Notes under the pieces: generated by a model
Database searches by the model: none
Told to the model about the DNA's origin: nothing
What the model saw: only the letters and a program-made list of their open reading frames with translations
Part shown: one piece after another, positions 11,205 through 22,228 of the stretch
Position numbering within the stretch: position 1 is the first letter of the stretch
Layout: each line of letters begins with the position of its first letter
Position numbers and translations under genes: made by a program
NCBI GenBank assembly: GCA_030278955.1
Contig: JAOANR010000012.1
Span: 28,947,977-29,011,976 of the forward strand
Direction of reading: 5' to 3'
Length of the DNA: 64,000 nt
From: Hygrophila difformis
Lineage: Eukaryota; Streptophyta; Magnoliopsida; Lamiales; Acanthaceae

Positions 11205-12165
11205 GATTACCATTCCTTTGATTGAAATGATCTCTGAAATGCCAACCTATGCTAAGTTCTTAAAAGAAATGGTTTCAGGAAAAAGAAAGGTTGAGCAGGA
11301 TGAATTAGTGGTACTCAACAGCACTTGCAGTGCTATTATTCAAAAAAAGCTGCCGGAGAAGAAAGAAGACCCTGTATTCTATACTCTGCCGATCAGAATT
11401 GGCCAAGTCAGCGCTGGACAAGGATTGTGTGACCTCGGCTTCAGCATCAACGTCATGCCATTAACCATGGTTAAACGTCTCAAGCTCGGAGTGGTGGAAC
11501 CCATCAAAATGAGGCTCCAACTGGCAGATAGGTCAATCACAAAGCCAATCGGAATCCTGAAGGACGTAATCATTAAAGCAGGCAGCACGCCATTTCCAGT
11601 GGATTTTATCATTCTGGACATCGAAGAGGATTCCGACATGCTCCTCATCTTAGGCAGGCCATTCTTGGCCACAAGCGGAGCCTTGATCGACGCCAAATTT
11701 GGAAAAGTGACACTCCGAGTGGACGGAGATGAGCTCATCTTCGACATGGCTCAATTGCAGAAATGCCCAAATGACAATTCTTGTTTTTCATTTGATGATG
11801 TAATAGTTAGGAGTGAGGAGAGAGAGCTTGACTCTGGACTTGATGATAAAATGATGCTGAATGACCCATCAAAGCAGGTACTAAAGCCTGCAGGCGCGAA
11901 GCACGAAGGTTGTAGCGCCGTTCACTTCGCCGATCCCGAAACTGGGGATTTGGAGGAGTTTGACGGTGCCGAATTCTATGAAGACGCCGACCAAGAGGAG
12001 GCGGATCCTGTACTGATGCAGGATCCAACAGGTAAATCTGAATTTTCCCCGTCTAATTCTCGCAAATTACTTCCTTCAGTGGAATGCCCACCAGAGCTTG
12101 AACTAAAAGTTTTACCGGAACATCTTAAGTATGTGTTTCTCGCAGAACATAAAAACTACCGGTAA
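11170..12165 (+). pseudogene. Athila protease region
   Basis: This is the aspartic protease that cuts the gag-pol polyprotein. The frame is +1 relative to gag. It carries CDLGFSINVMPL in the active-site position (the D-S/T-G core appears here as DLG) and the flap and second motif DMLLILGRPFLATSGALID. The C-terminal part is acidic and leads toward RT. A one-base loss near 12160 puts RT in another frame. The overlap with gag is best explained as mutation, not programmed frameshifting, because the homologous reading crosses without a slippery site that I can see. Confidence 0.85.
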
Positions 12166-12167
12166 TT

Positions 12168-12893
12168 GTGTCAGCTAAGCTAACACAAGATCAAGAAAAT
12201 GCTCTGGTAGGAGTGCTTAAAAAACATGTGCGCACAATCGGTTGGACCATTTCTGATATCAAAGGAATAAGCCCTTCTGTTTGTATGCACATGATTCTAA
12301 TGGGGGAGAATTTCAAACCTTCACGCCAGCCCCAACGAAGATTGAACCCACCCATGCAAGAAGTGGTAAGAAAGGAAGTGATCAAGCTGTTAGATGCCGG
12401 TATTATATACCCAATTTCTGACAGCAAATGGGTCAGTCCTGTGCAGGTTGTTCCCAAGCGGGGTGGGATGTGCATCTCCAAGAATGAACAAGGGGAGGAA
12501 ATTGCCACACGGCCGGTCACCGGATGGAGAGTCTGCATAGACTACCGGAAGTTGAACGAGGCCACTCGCAAGGATCATTTCCCTTTACCTTTTATCGATC
12601 AAATGTTGGAACGGTTGGCGGGAAGGGAATTTTATTGCTTTTTAGACGGTTATTCACGTTATAATCAAATAGTGATCGCCAGTGAGGATCACGAAAAAAC
12701 AACTTTCACATGCCCCTATGGCACTTTTGCCTATAGGTGCATGCCTTTTGGACTATGCAATGCACCTGCCACTTTTCAACTTTGCATGATGTCAATATTT
12801 TCTGAATTTATTGAAAAATGCATTGAAGTTTTCATGGATGACTTCTCTGTGTATGGAGATAATTTTGAGGATTGTGTTGACCAATCTTGCTAA
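12168..12893 (+). pseudogene. Athila reverse transcriptase
   Basis: RT copies the genomic RNA into DNA. Visible motifs in order are DAGIIYPISDSKWVSPVQ, WRVCIDYRKLNEATRKDHF, LDGYSRYNQI, MPFGLCNAPATF, and the catalytic FMDDFSVYG. The frame ends just after the active site, where a base change in length near 12880 moves the thumb and connection into the frame 12811-13365. The motifs are intact, so the break is recent relative to the decay of the sequence. Confidence 0.9.
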
Positions 12894-13479
12894 GATTTTA
12901 AAGAGATGTGAGGATACTAACTTGGTTTTAAACTGGGAAAAGTGCCATTTTATGGTTACTGAGGGCATAGTGTTAGGTCATCGCATTTCACGTGCAGGCA
13001 TTGAGGTCAATCCAGCCAAAGTCTCCATCATTTCCAATCTCCCTCTCCCCAACTCTATCAAGTCGGTTAGAAGCTTCTTAGGGCATGCCGATTTTTACCG
13101 GAGATTCATTAAGGATTTCTCTAAAATTGCCAAGCCGCTCACTAACCTTCTTTGTAAAGAAAAACCTTTTGTAATAAGTGGAGCATGTGTCCAAGCCTTT
13201 GACACGCTCAAAACAATGTTAGCTTCTGCTCCAATTGTGCAACCACCCGATTGGTCACTGCCATTCGAGGTAATGTGTGATGCAAGTGGTCTTGCAGTAG
13301 GTGCAGTTTTAGGGCAACATAAGGATGGGAGACATTGTGTAATTCATTACGCAAGTCATGCCTAGAATGAAGCCCAAATAAACTACACCACTACAGAAAA
13401 AGAGATGTATGCTGTAGTCTTTGCATTTGATAAGTTCAGACAATATCTGATTGGGACAAAGACTGTAGTGTACACTGAC
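12885..13479 (+). pseudogene. Athila RT connection and RNase H, N-terminal part
   Basis: This continues RT in another frame, with HRISRAGIEVNPAKV and SVRSFLGHADFYRRFI (RT thumb) and then the RNase H start VMCDASGLAVGAVLGQ. A TAG stop at 13363 interrupts the domain. The sequence goes on in the same frame to VVYTD, where the Tekay-like element is inserted. The remainder of RNase H (DHSALRYF onward) continues at 24809. Confidence 0.88.
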
Positions 13480-16031
13480 TGTAATACCCGAGAATTTTGC
13501 AACATAAAACAATAATTAAATAAATAAACAATAAATAAAATAAACAAAATAAATAAATAAATTCAGCAAATAAATAAATAAAGATAAAGAAATGAGAAAT
13601 GAAATTTAACTTAAAGAGGAAATAAAGGAATTTAATTAAATAAAAAGAATTAAATAAAGATGAATAAATTGTACACCGAAACCCGACACCAATGAACTCG
13701 AGAATTTGAGTCCAAACATGCATTTAGACCCGAGTAAAAATTTAGATAGGAAGTAGGAACCCGAAGATACTCCGGAAATCGGAATCCGGGAGCATAGGGG
13801 GATAGAAGTCCGAAAGAGAGGAGGAAAGACAGGACGGATCGCACGACCCGCCCTCACCGAAGTCCAGGCGAGTGCCGCGCGGTGGCTGCGCGGTCAATAG
13901 GGGAAAGGCGCGCCGCGGCCACGCCAACGGGCAGATTCGCCGGTTGCGAGATTCACTCGCCCGAATCCGGATTTTCCGACTTCGGTTGAACACCTTTCGG
14001 CTCAAGACTCCCCAAGGCCGACCTTGGACGTCCCTAGGTCATGTTTACCTATAAATAACCCCTCTTAAAAGCCCCGAACACTTTTCAAAACCCTACGATA
14101 CTCTCTATACACAAAACCCTAGATCCGGAAGTCATCGGAGGCACCAAAACCGAGCGGGGACTGCCGTGGACGAATTTGGAAGTCTCCAACGTCGTGGTAA
14201 GTTTGATCCGTTCATCCATCTCATTTTTAATTCAAAAACAAAACCCTAATTCTCTTCTTTTCTTCTCTACACCCCGAATCGGATCTAGAACGAAGAACCC
14301 GACGAACGGAGAGGATAAACGGTGGACTGGAAGCCACGCCTCCGAACTCGACGATCCCGGACGACTACGAATCTGTAAGTTGACACTTACATGGTTTTGG
14401 GAGTAATTAAAACACGTAAAACTAAAAGCTTAATTGAAACTTTCATAAATCTGTCAACATACGATTTCTACCGGCGCAGCGAATTTGTCGAATTTTTCCG
14501 AACCTATAAAAGTCTTTGAACGGAAAAACTTAAAACACCAAAAAACTTCCTAAGGCTTAGATCTATAATGTTTTGATATGTGAAATCAGCCTGGAACCGG
14601 ACTGCTTTAATTCGAATCTTGAATTTCTTGACAGAACTTAGGTCCGAACTTGATGACATTTTTGACATTAGTTATAGGCTGATTTAGATCTTTAGCCGAA
14701 CATGAAAGTTGTAGACAAATGTCTTAAGAAGGTCTCTGTAAAATTTCATTAAGTTTGGAGTTGATTTGCTAAGGTAGATCTTGATAATCTTGAACTGCTG
14801 TACACGAAATTCGGACAGATTAATGATATGACGAAAATTGATGTTTTTAACCTGTTTCGGTATCTCGGATTGAAAAAGTTAAAACCCAAAAGTTGTTCAT
14901 CTCGATGTTTCCGAGTCAGTGGTAAAATTTAGGAATTTTTGGAGTTAAACTCGATTTTTAATGAATTTGAAGTAAACTGTGGTTGACCGAGTCAAATCAT
15001 GAAATCTTGTTGAAACGGTGAAACTAGCCTTTAAGGTTTAAACGAGTAGAAGACTCTTTGAAATAAATACATGAAATCTGGAATTTAGGAAATCCCCTTT
15101 ACAAACTTGATCTTTAAAATTAGGGTGTGAGTGCTCTGCAGGGTGCCCTCCTAACGATTCACTTCGTGCCTTTATGGACGATGGTGACCCGCGCGAAATT
15201 TTTGAGATATGTTGTCAAAACGGCATGAGATATATGGCCTACACTCTCGTGAATATCCTTATGGGTTTCCCGAGGCACCGGAGTGGTACTGGGTATGGCA
15301 GATACGGCTGCGGCCGCCGGTTTCCGGCTAAACTTGTTGATATCGCGATGCAATCGTGAAATACTTGAAATACTAAATCGTGGGTGTAATGGGGATAGTT
15401 AAATGTTTAATTATTGTCCTTTTAAATTATTAAATGCTTTATTTAAATTAATTACGGCTTTTATTTAAATTATGCTAAATGTACTATTGGTTAGTGCCAT
15501 GATTTAATTATGCGAATTGGTTATATTATTAAATTAAATTATTTATGATTATTATCATGCTTTTATGTAATTATTAAATTAATGGCTTTTAAACCCTACG
15601 ATCATGCATGTGTTAGCTTACTCAGCAAGTTGTGCTGACCAAACCATTTTATTTTTCCTTTTTCCTTACAGAGTATGTGGACCAAACATGAGCACGTTCA
15701 TGCATGGGGGAAACTTTATTTTGCGAAACTTTATTATTAAATTCTTGCATTAGACTATAGAATAAACGGGTCTGTTTAACCCGTGTTTTGGCCATGTTGG
15801 CCATATTTACATTTTCCGCTGCAATACTTATACTTAGATACTATTATTCCGCCGCATTATAATTATTTATTTTGAATTTATATTGGATGGGCTACTTGAA
15901 TGGTTTTAAATGTTTTAAATACTGCTATACCTAGCCTTGCATCTCTTTAGTAAGCTCGGAGAAACCGTGTCTTACTAGGGAGGTGTGGCGGTGACATCCC
16001 GACCTGGGTGACCAAAAACCGGGGTGTTACA
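13480..16031 (+). repeat. Tekay-like 5' LTR (nested copy)
   Basis: The 2552-bp LTR pairs with the 2575-bp LTR at 22229-24803 with scattered differences, more than between the two LTRs of the 49396 element. It has a TATA box at 14048-14060. A TAGTAAG...CTTACTA inverted repeat lies near the 3' end and is conserved in all four Tekay-like LTRs of the window. Confidence 0.92.
14048..14060 (+). promoter_or_regulatory. TATA box of the nested Tekay-like LTR
   Basis: CCTATAAATAACC lies about 570 bp into the LTR. It is repeated at 22797-22809 in the 3' LTR, and at equivalent places in the other element (49952, 58465). Confidence 0.6.
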
Positions 16032-16034
16032 AGT

Positions 16035-16052
16035 TGGTATTAGAGCCCGACT
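16035..16052 (+). other. Primer binding site (tRNA-Met type)
   Basis: TGGTATTAGAGCCCGACT begins three bases after the LTR. It matches the tRNA-Met type primer site of chromoviruses with one or two differences. Confidence 0.75.
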
Positions 16053-16258
16053 ATTTTTTTTAAACTATTATTTTTAAACCATTACTATTTTTAAACTACT
16101 ATTAATATTTTGACTATTATTTTAAATTTTAAAGTATTATTTCCATGGAAAAAAAAATTTATTTTAAAACCCATGGAAAAATATATATATATTGCATGAA
16201 TTATTTTTGGGGGGAAATCATCATTTGCATTTGCATATTGCATCTCTTTTATGTAAAG

Positions 16259-16384
16259 AACTTAGAATCTTGGCGAAGCTTAACCTAGAATCTTGGCGAA
16301 TTTCAACTTAGAATCTTGGCGAATTTCAACTTAGAATCTTGGCGAAGTTAACCTAGAATCTTGGCGAATATTAACTTAGATCTT
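16259..16384 (+). repeat. Leader minisatellite, five units
   Basis: There are five tandem units of about 23 bp, each containing TAGAATCTTGGCGAA, and then a partial unit just before the ATG of the small upstream ORF. The same array, with slightly different units, sits at the same place in the other Tekay-like element (52205-52326). Confidence 0.88.
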
Positions 16385-16397
16385 TTGCTTGCGCTAG

Positions 16398-16997
16398 ATG
16401 GCTAGTCAAGATATGATGCACTTGATGATCAAAATGATGAACGTTCACCTTGATTCCCAACAAACCATAGAACAAATGAAATATCGTATAGCTCACTTGG
16501 AGGCAAATCTGCACCAAATGGGAGACCTAAGGGAAGCTGACCTCCAACACTTCCTGAACTTGAGAGCCGCTAATCAAGGTTGCATAAAAGACTTAGAAAC
16601 TCAATTGCAAAAGCTCACCGAATGAGGCGATGCGATGATAGATAGAATCGAGGATCTAGGGACGGACCTGCTTGACCTCACCGACATAGTAGTACCATAT
16701 AGCCCTGTGGAAGACCATTTGATGGGACCACGAAGCCCAACACCCCCAGTAGAGAGCCCATCCGGCCTTATCCGTGAACGCTACGGAACCCTTGGACTCT
16801 GGCCCCACATGGTCCGCCCGTCGCCAAACCCGAGCCCCGTGGAGAACCATCTGGAGGAGTCACCGGAACCAGTTCCGGAAGCCGTCGATCCACCATTCCC
16901 AGTGTTTCATGGACCCTTGGGCACCGGCCAAGTCTCTGATGAGGATGATCCAATGGAAGACCCCACTACTCTGCCAGATGACATAGAGATCCTTTAG
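16398..16997 (+). pseudogene. Small coiled-coil ORF upstream of gag position
   Basis: I do not recognise a family. The ATG at 16398 opens MASQDMMHLMIKMM, followed by a heptad-like, Leu/Gln/Glu-rich stretch likely to be a coiled coil. A TGA at 16623-16625 interrupts the frame, and the same frame continues to 16997 through a Pro-rich, acidic tail. The other Tekay-like element has the intact counterpart (52341-52676), so this is a conserved element-encoded peptide and not chance. It lies after the leader repeats and before the normal gag position. Its role is unknown; it could be an accessory RNA-binding or assembly factor. Confidence 0.7.
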
Positions 16998-17319
16998 ATA
17001 CTTTGTCCTAGATAGTACATTTATTTTGCGCATCCTATTACTTGTATTAAATTTATTTTAAGGAATAAAATGCAAGTTGATTTTTTTTCCTTGAAATCCT
17101 TCAGCCCTAAACTATCGAAAAAAAAAAGAGACGAACCGGAATAGTTCCACCACATTTTCTCTAAACGATAACAGTCGAATCAGACAACTAAGCAAGGATA
17201 CAACGGAAACATAAACTACTAAACATAATCAGCAAGATCATCCTTATACAGCCCCATAAGAAAACAACCAAATAAAACACTACTACTGCAAACCTAAATG
17301 GAGACGCAGAAACGAAGGA

Positions 17320-18701
17320 TCACTGGTCGGGAGGCGGGAACTGACGACGCATATACTCGTCCATCTGACGCATGTAGGCATACATGTCGGTCATGGTGGC
17401 CTGCTGCTCCAGCTGCCTCGTAGTGATCGTATCCATGCGAGCCTGGTATAGATCCATCCTGGCATCCAAAGCGTCATAACGAGCCTGCCCGGCTGCAAAC
17501 CCGACATCCATACGAGCAAACCCAGCATCCATACTAAGCTGCATACCCTGCATCATCTGAAGTATCTGCGGCACCTCCGGATCCTGCTGGGGAACCACGG
17601 GAGGTGGAGGTGGCTGCTCAGGAGGGACAACCAGAATCAAACCATCACCATTGGTCCCCGGGCGAAGGACAGCCGGAGGAGCCCCACGTCGTAGAGCACT
17701 GCGTCGAGCGGCGTAGGTAGGGATACGGTAGTAGCCGCCAGCGGCTAGCTTGTAAGGATCCGTCTCTGGTGACGTACGGTCCCCTGAGCCGCACACATAC
17801 CACAAATAAGGTGAACATGGGTAATCACCCTACTCCCTCGTCCTCGGCGCATACCTCTCAGGTTGTCTGAGATACAAGCCCCAACATTCACCCTACCACC
17901 TCGGGCGATAAAGCAAATGGTCTCATAGACGTGGTCTAGAACGATATGTCTCTGGGTAATCGGCCGGACACGGCCTAACCATATCTGAGCAAGCTCGCGC
18001 CACAGAGAGTCCATCGTCGTCAATCGCAGCTCGTGATCATGCTCGAGCCGAGGTCCCACCTCAGTGCACAAAACGCCCCACGCAGGCGGGGGTATACGAC
18101 CCTCAGGCTGTGGCCGGAATACGCCGTCGTCAAGAAGGCCGAAGTAGACGTTGATCGCCCGAGCACTGAAATCTAGATGGCGGCCCCGAACCCAGACTCG
18201 GGACAAGTCGCTGTTCTCCCCAAGACCGCCAATGTTGGCGATGACCTCCATAGCTAAATAACCAGAAGCGATGCCCTCGGGATGGCGCGCAAGTCCAGTC
18301 CACTAAAGATGGTCCAAAACTGGACTAACCCTATCATCGTCCATATGACGAGGATCCATGCCTCTCTCCGGGACATAAGCCTTGTTCCAACGAAGCTCGT
18401 CGAAATAGAACTCCTGAGAGGCCATCGTCGCAAACCGATGCCTATCGTGTCGATGGGGACGCACCTCGTCGGGAAGACCCCTGAGTTTAGGGCCCCGCTG
18501 CTCCTCGTCCTCCTCGGACTCACTGTCATCAGTATACGGCATCACCGGAGCAGCAGTACTAGGGCCAGCTGCATCACGCCGAGTGGCTCGTCTCTTGGCC
18601 CGTGGAAGAACCATGAGAGATGCCCAGACAACCCACAAGAAAAACAGCATCCTGCAGATACCCAACCAATACCAAATATAAGGGTAAATCCTACACAACA
18701 A
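17320..18701 (-). pseudogene. Antisense 'putative plant transposon protein' gene (Transposase_32-like)
   Basis: On the minus strand, an Arg-rich and acidic N-terminal region precedes MASQEFYFDELRW and PERGMD. A VRGRHLDFSARAINVYFGL stretch follows, then a domain with WRELAQIWLGRVRP and HICGMCAAQ-like text. This is the pattern of the abundant plant family annotated 'putative plant transposon protein'. A Pro-rich and Met/Gln-rich coiled-coil tail ends in RRQFPPPDQ. One TAG (18303-18305) interrupts the first frame, and a frameshift near 17790 precedes the tail. The biochemical role of the family is not established. The start is uncertain; an ATG near 18615 is as likely as 18701. Confidence 0.65.
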
Positions 18702-19248
18702 TTACATCAAGTATAGGACAGAAAAACGCAGGAACATGAAGTGTAGGCTCTAACACGAGCAATCCAAGAGGATAACCAAACAAAGAATATGTCCAAACAA
18801 ATCCCAAAACTCTTTGGGACATTTAGTCAAACACGTTGTGTGCACAATAAATCAAATTCAAAGTTTACTTGTAAACACATGGGAAACGTACCCAGATCGA
18901 AACAATTGCTTAGGCAATAACTCATCATCATAATAGGGCACAAAACAACAACAACGAACTCATGCTCATGCCCGCAATACCAATACAACTCGGGAAATTC
19001 ATATTCTTCCTAAAGCATGGAATCTAGTAAAAACTTCCGCAAACTAGGTACACATTGTTGCACAAATACTTCCTAATCAACAAAAATAACACCAAGTATC
19101 ACATAAACTCACTAATTGCACAAATTAAGTCTAAAAACAACAAACCCCCAATTCTTGTCCCTAAACCCTAATTTCGAAATTCACCCAAAGATTAAAGCTA
19201 AACAAGGCATAAAATCTGAAATTGACAAGTAGAAGTAGTAGACACATA

Positions 19249-19507
19249 CTACCTCCGTTTCCAAGAAATTGAAACATTTGGTGTTTTGGCACTATTCATT
19301 ATTCAACTTTGATTCACGTATATACAATAGTTATATAAGGAAAAACATAGTCAGTGAGATCTTGTTAGAATCGTCTCATCATGTAGTTTTATAATATCAA
19401 ATTTTTATAATTTTTACTAATATACAACGTGAGTTATTAACGGTTAAAAATATGCATTGGACTGCGTGCACAGAGTGAATGTTGCATTTTCATAGAAATA
19501 GAGGAAG
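19249..19507. mobile_element. Stowaway-type MITE
   Basis: The 259-bp element is bordered by TA on both sides (19247-19248, 19508-19509). It has imperfect terminal inverted repeats starting CTACCTCCGTTTCC, close to the Stowaway consensus CTCCCTCCGT. The subterminal GATCTTGTTAGAATCGTCTC is also typical of Stowaway. It is non-coding and is mobilised by Tc1/mariner transposases. Confidence 0.85.
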
Positions 19508-19627
19508 TACCTTGCAATGGAAAATCGAAGTCGGAAATGGGAGAATTGGAGGATGAGAGAACGAATTTGGGAGCAAACTAGAAGAAGCCTCGGAAGTGGA
19601 AATGGGGCCCTTTTTTTTCAAACTGTT

Positions 19628-19655
19628 GTGGCCGCGCGGTCACCGCGCGGGCCAC
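19628..19655. repeat. GC-rich near-perfect palindrome
   Basis: GTGGCC-GCGCGGT pairs with ACCGCGC-GGCCAC around one central base, with one bulged G. It stands out from AT-rich surroundings near the right edge of the foreign block. A similar GCGCGGT..GCGCGG string occurs in the Tekay-like LTRs (around 13875 and 49775). Confidence 0.7.
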
Positions 19656-19737
19656 GAAAAGTGTTTTTTTTATTTTTTTTTTATTTATTTTCCTTACCTT
19701 CTATTGTTTACACGATCAACTATTCGACAAGTTGTTC

Positions 19738-21983
19738 AAATGCGATTGAAGGAGGTAGCATTTCTAGGACATATAGTATCCGCTGATGGAGTTTCAGTGG
19801 ATCCGGCAAAAGTCTATGCCGTAACTGAATGGGCAACTCCAAAGAGCCAAACTGAGATAAGGAGTTTCCTTGGACTAGCCGGGTACTATAGACGGTTCGT
19901 GAAGGATTTTTCGAAAATCGCACGACCTTTGACCCAGCTACTGAAGAAAGGAGTAAAATACGTGTGGATAGAGGCTTGTGAGACAGCGTTTCAAGAACTG
20001 AAGAAACGACTCACAACCACACCCGTATTGACACTACCATCAGAGAATGGTGACTTCGAAGTTTACAGCGATGCTTCGAAGGAAGGTTTAGGTTGTGTCT
20101 TGATGCAAGACTCGAGAGTCGTAGCGTATGCATCACGCCAACTAAAACCTCACGAGGAGAATTATCCGACACACGACCTGGAGTTGGCAGCGGTCGTTTT
20201 CGCTCTAAAGATATGGAGGCATTATCTTTATGGGCGGAAGTGTCGAATGTTCACCGACCACAAGAGCTTGAAGTATATATTCACTCAGAAGGAGTTGAAT
20301 TTGAGACAGCGAAGGTGGTTGGAACTTATTAAGGACTACGATTTGGAGATAGCCTACCACGAGGGGAAGGCGAATGTGGTAGCCGATGCCCTAAGTCGGA
20401 AAACCCAACACGTGACGAACTCGTTGGTAATTCCGCCGGCATTGTACATGGATTTAGCGAGATTGGACGTGGAACTTGTGCATCCGGGCACAGTGAGTGA
20501 CACGATCAATGCCATGATCGTAGAAACTCCAATATTGGATGAGATTAGGCTCGCCCAACCGGGTGACGCGAAATTGGAGAAGATAAAGGGGTACATAGCC
20601 GAGGGGAATGCAATAGGATTTGTTGTCCACGAGGATGGACGCATTCGCTTCAAAGGGAGATGGTGTGTGCCTCAAAAGTGTGCCGAGTTGAAGCGAAGGT
20701 TGATGGAGGAAGGGCACAACACACCATACTCAGTGCATCCCGGAGGCGACAAGCTTTACAAAGATCTAAAGAAGATCTATTGGTGGCCGGGAATGAAAAA
20801 GGAAGTGGCAGACTTCGTGGCGAAATGTCTCACCTGCCAGAAGGTTAAGGCAGTGCGACATAAACCCTTAGGTTGATGCAACCACTAGAGATTCCAAGTT
20901 GGAAGTGGGATAGCATCTCGATGGAATTTGTCTCGGGATTACCCCAATCACCTAAAGGCATGAACAAGATTTGGGTGATTGTGGATAGGCTAACGAAGAC
21001 AGCCATATTTATCCCGATGAAGGACACGTGGACTATGGACCAATTGACCCGAGCCTACGTTGATAATGTGGTACGACGACATGGAGTACCACATGACATC
21101 ATTTCCGACAGAGACAGTAGATTTGTCTCTCACTTTTGGACGGTTACGAAAAGCTTTTGGTACTCAAATCAAAATGAGCACCGCATTCCACCCAATGACG
21201 GATGGACAAACCGAGAGAACAATCCAAACACTAGAAGACATGCTGAGAGCATGCGTGTTGGAATTTAAGGGAAATTGGGAATCCCATTTACCCTTAATCG
21301 AATTCTCTTATAATAATAGCTACCATGCTAGCATTGGCATAGCACCATTCGAGGCGTTGTATGGACGAAAGTGCCGAAGCCCGTTGAGCTGGGAAGAAAA
21401 TGATAAGTCGGTGGTAGTGGGACCACAACTTATCGAAGACATGGCTCAACAAATAAAAGTGATTCAAGGAAAAATGAAAGCCGCTCAAGACCGTCAGAAG
21501 AGTTACGCTGACGTGAGACGACGAGACCTAGAATTTCAAGTGGGAGATAGGGTCATGCTAAAGATATCACCCATGAAGGGGGTGATGCGCTTTGGCAAAC
21601 GAGGAAAGTTGAGTCCTCGATACATAGGACCTTACGAGATTCTAGAACGAGTCGGGAATTTGGCCTACCGACTGGCTTTACCGCCACAACTAGATCGAGT
21701 TCATACTGTTTTCCATGTCTCACAACTAAAGAAGTATGTGCCACCCGACACATGTACTTCAACCGGAAGTAATCGAACTCGATGAGGATCTGACTTATGA
21801 AGAAGTCCCAGTGCGAATTCTGGACACTAAAGAGCGAGTAACGAGGAACAAAACCGTCAAAATGATCAAAGGTTCTTTGGCCGAACCACGAAAGTGAGAC
21901 GGCAACTTGGGAGGTAGAATCCGACATGAGAGAACGCTACCCGACATTGTTCCAAACCGACACCGACACAGTTATGGGGACAT
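19738..21983 (+). pseudogene. Tekay-like RT thumb, RNase H, integrase and chromodomain
   Basis: The frame picks up RT after the catalytic site ([28 protein letters not shown]). It continues through RNase H ([33 protein letters not shown]), an integrase zinc finger with both Cys intact (CLTCQKVK), and the integrase core ([29 protein letters not shown]). It ends with a C-terminal HVSQLKKYV and chromodomain-like text. Frameshifts lie near 20870, 21150 and 21765. The chromodomain would target heterochromatin. The RT active site is absent. The nucleotide sequence is much closer to the 49396 element here than in the LTRs. Confidence 0.88.
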
Positions 21984-22190
21984 AACTGCAATCTTAAGGG
22001 GGAGAGGATGTCATACCATCTATTTTTCATGCATTTTTGTAAACAAACAAACAAATTCAAATTGTTTTGAACTACGTTATGGCTTGATCCCTTGATAGGG
22101 TACGTAGGCAGCTTAGAAGTTTTAATTCTAAGTTCAGTCACAAAATAATAAAACAAACAAAAGACCTTAGCACGAGAAAAGCCGAAACAC

Positions 22191-22228
22191 AACTTCGAGG
22201 ACGAAGTTGATTCTTAAAGAGGGTAGAC
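22191..22228 (+). other. Polypurine tract with upstream hairpin
   Basis: AACTTCG-AGGA-CGAAGTT (22191-22208) forms a perfect 7-bp hairpin. The purine-rich TTAAAGAGGGTAGAC then runs to the 3' LTR. The tract primes plus-strand DNA synthesis. The other Tekay-like element has the same hairpin at 57871-57888. Confidence 0.8.

Larger units (their letters stand above)
17130..19735 (-). other. Foreign 2.6-kb block replacing gag, protease and front of RT
   Basis: Similarity to the complete Tekay-like element stops in an A-rich run near 17120-17130. It resumes around 19741 in the RT thumb (the [15 protein letters not shown] region). The block between them reads on the minus strand as a putative transposon protein gene, with a Stowaway MITE in its upstream part. 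No terminal repeats or target duplication were found at its edges. It is either a capture by template switching or an insertion accompanied by deletion. Confidence 0.75.

Noticed and set aside
15174..15359. ORFs common to Tekay LTRs (also 23905-24138 and, on the minus strand, 51086-51280)
   Set aside because: They lie inside LTRs, lie on different strands in different copies, and resemble no protein. Conservation is explained by LTR identity.
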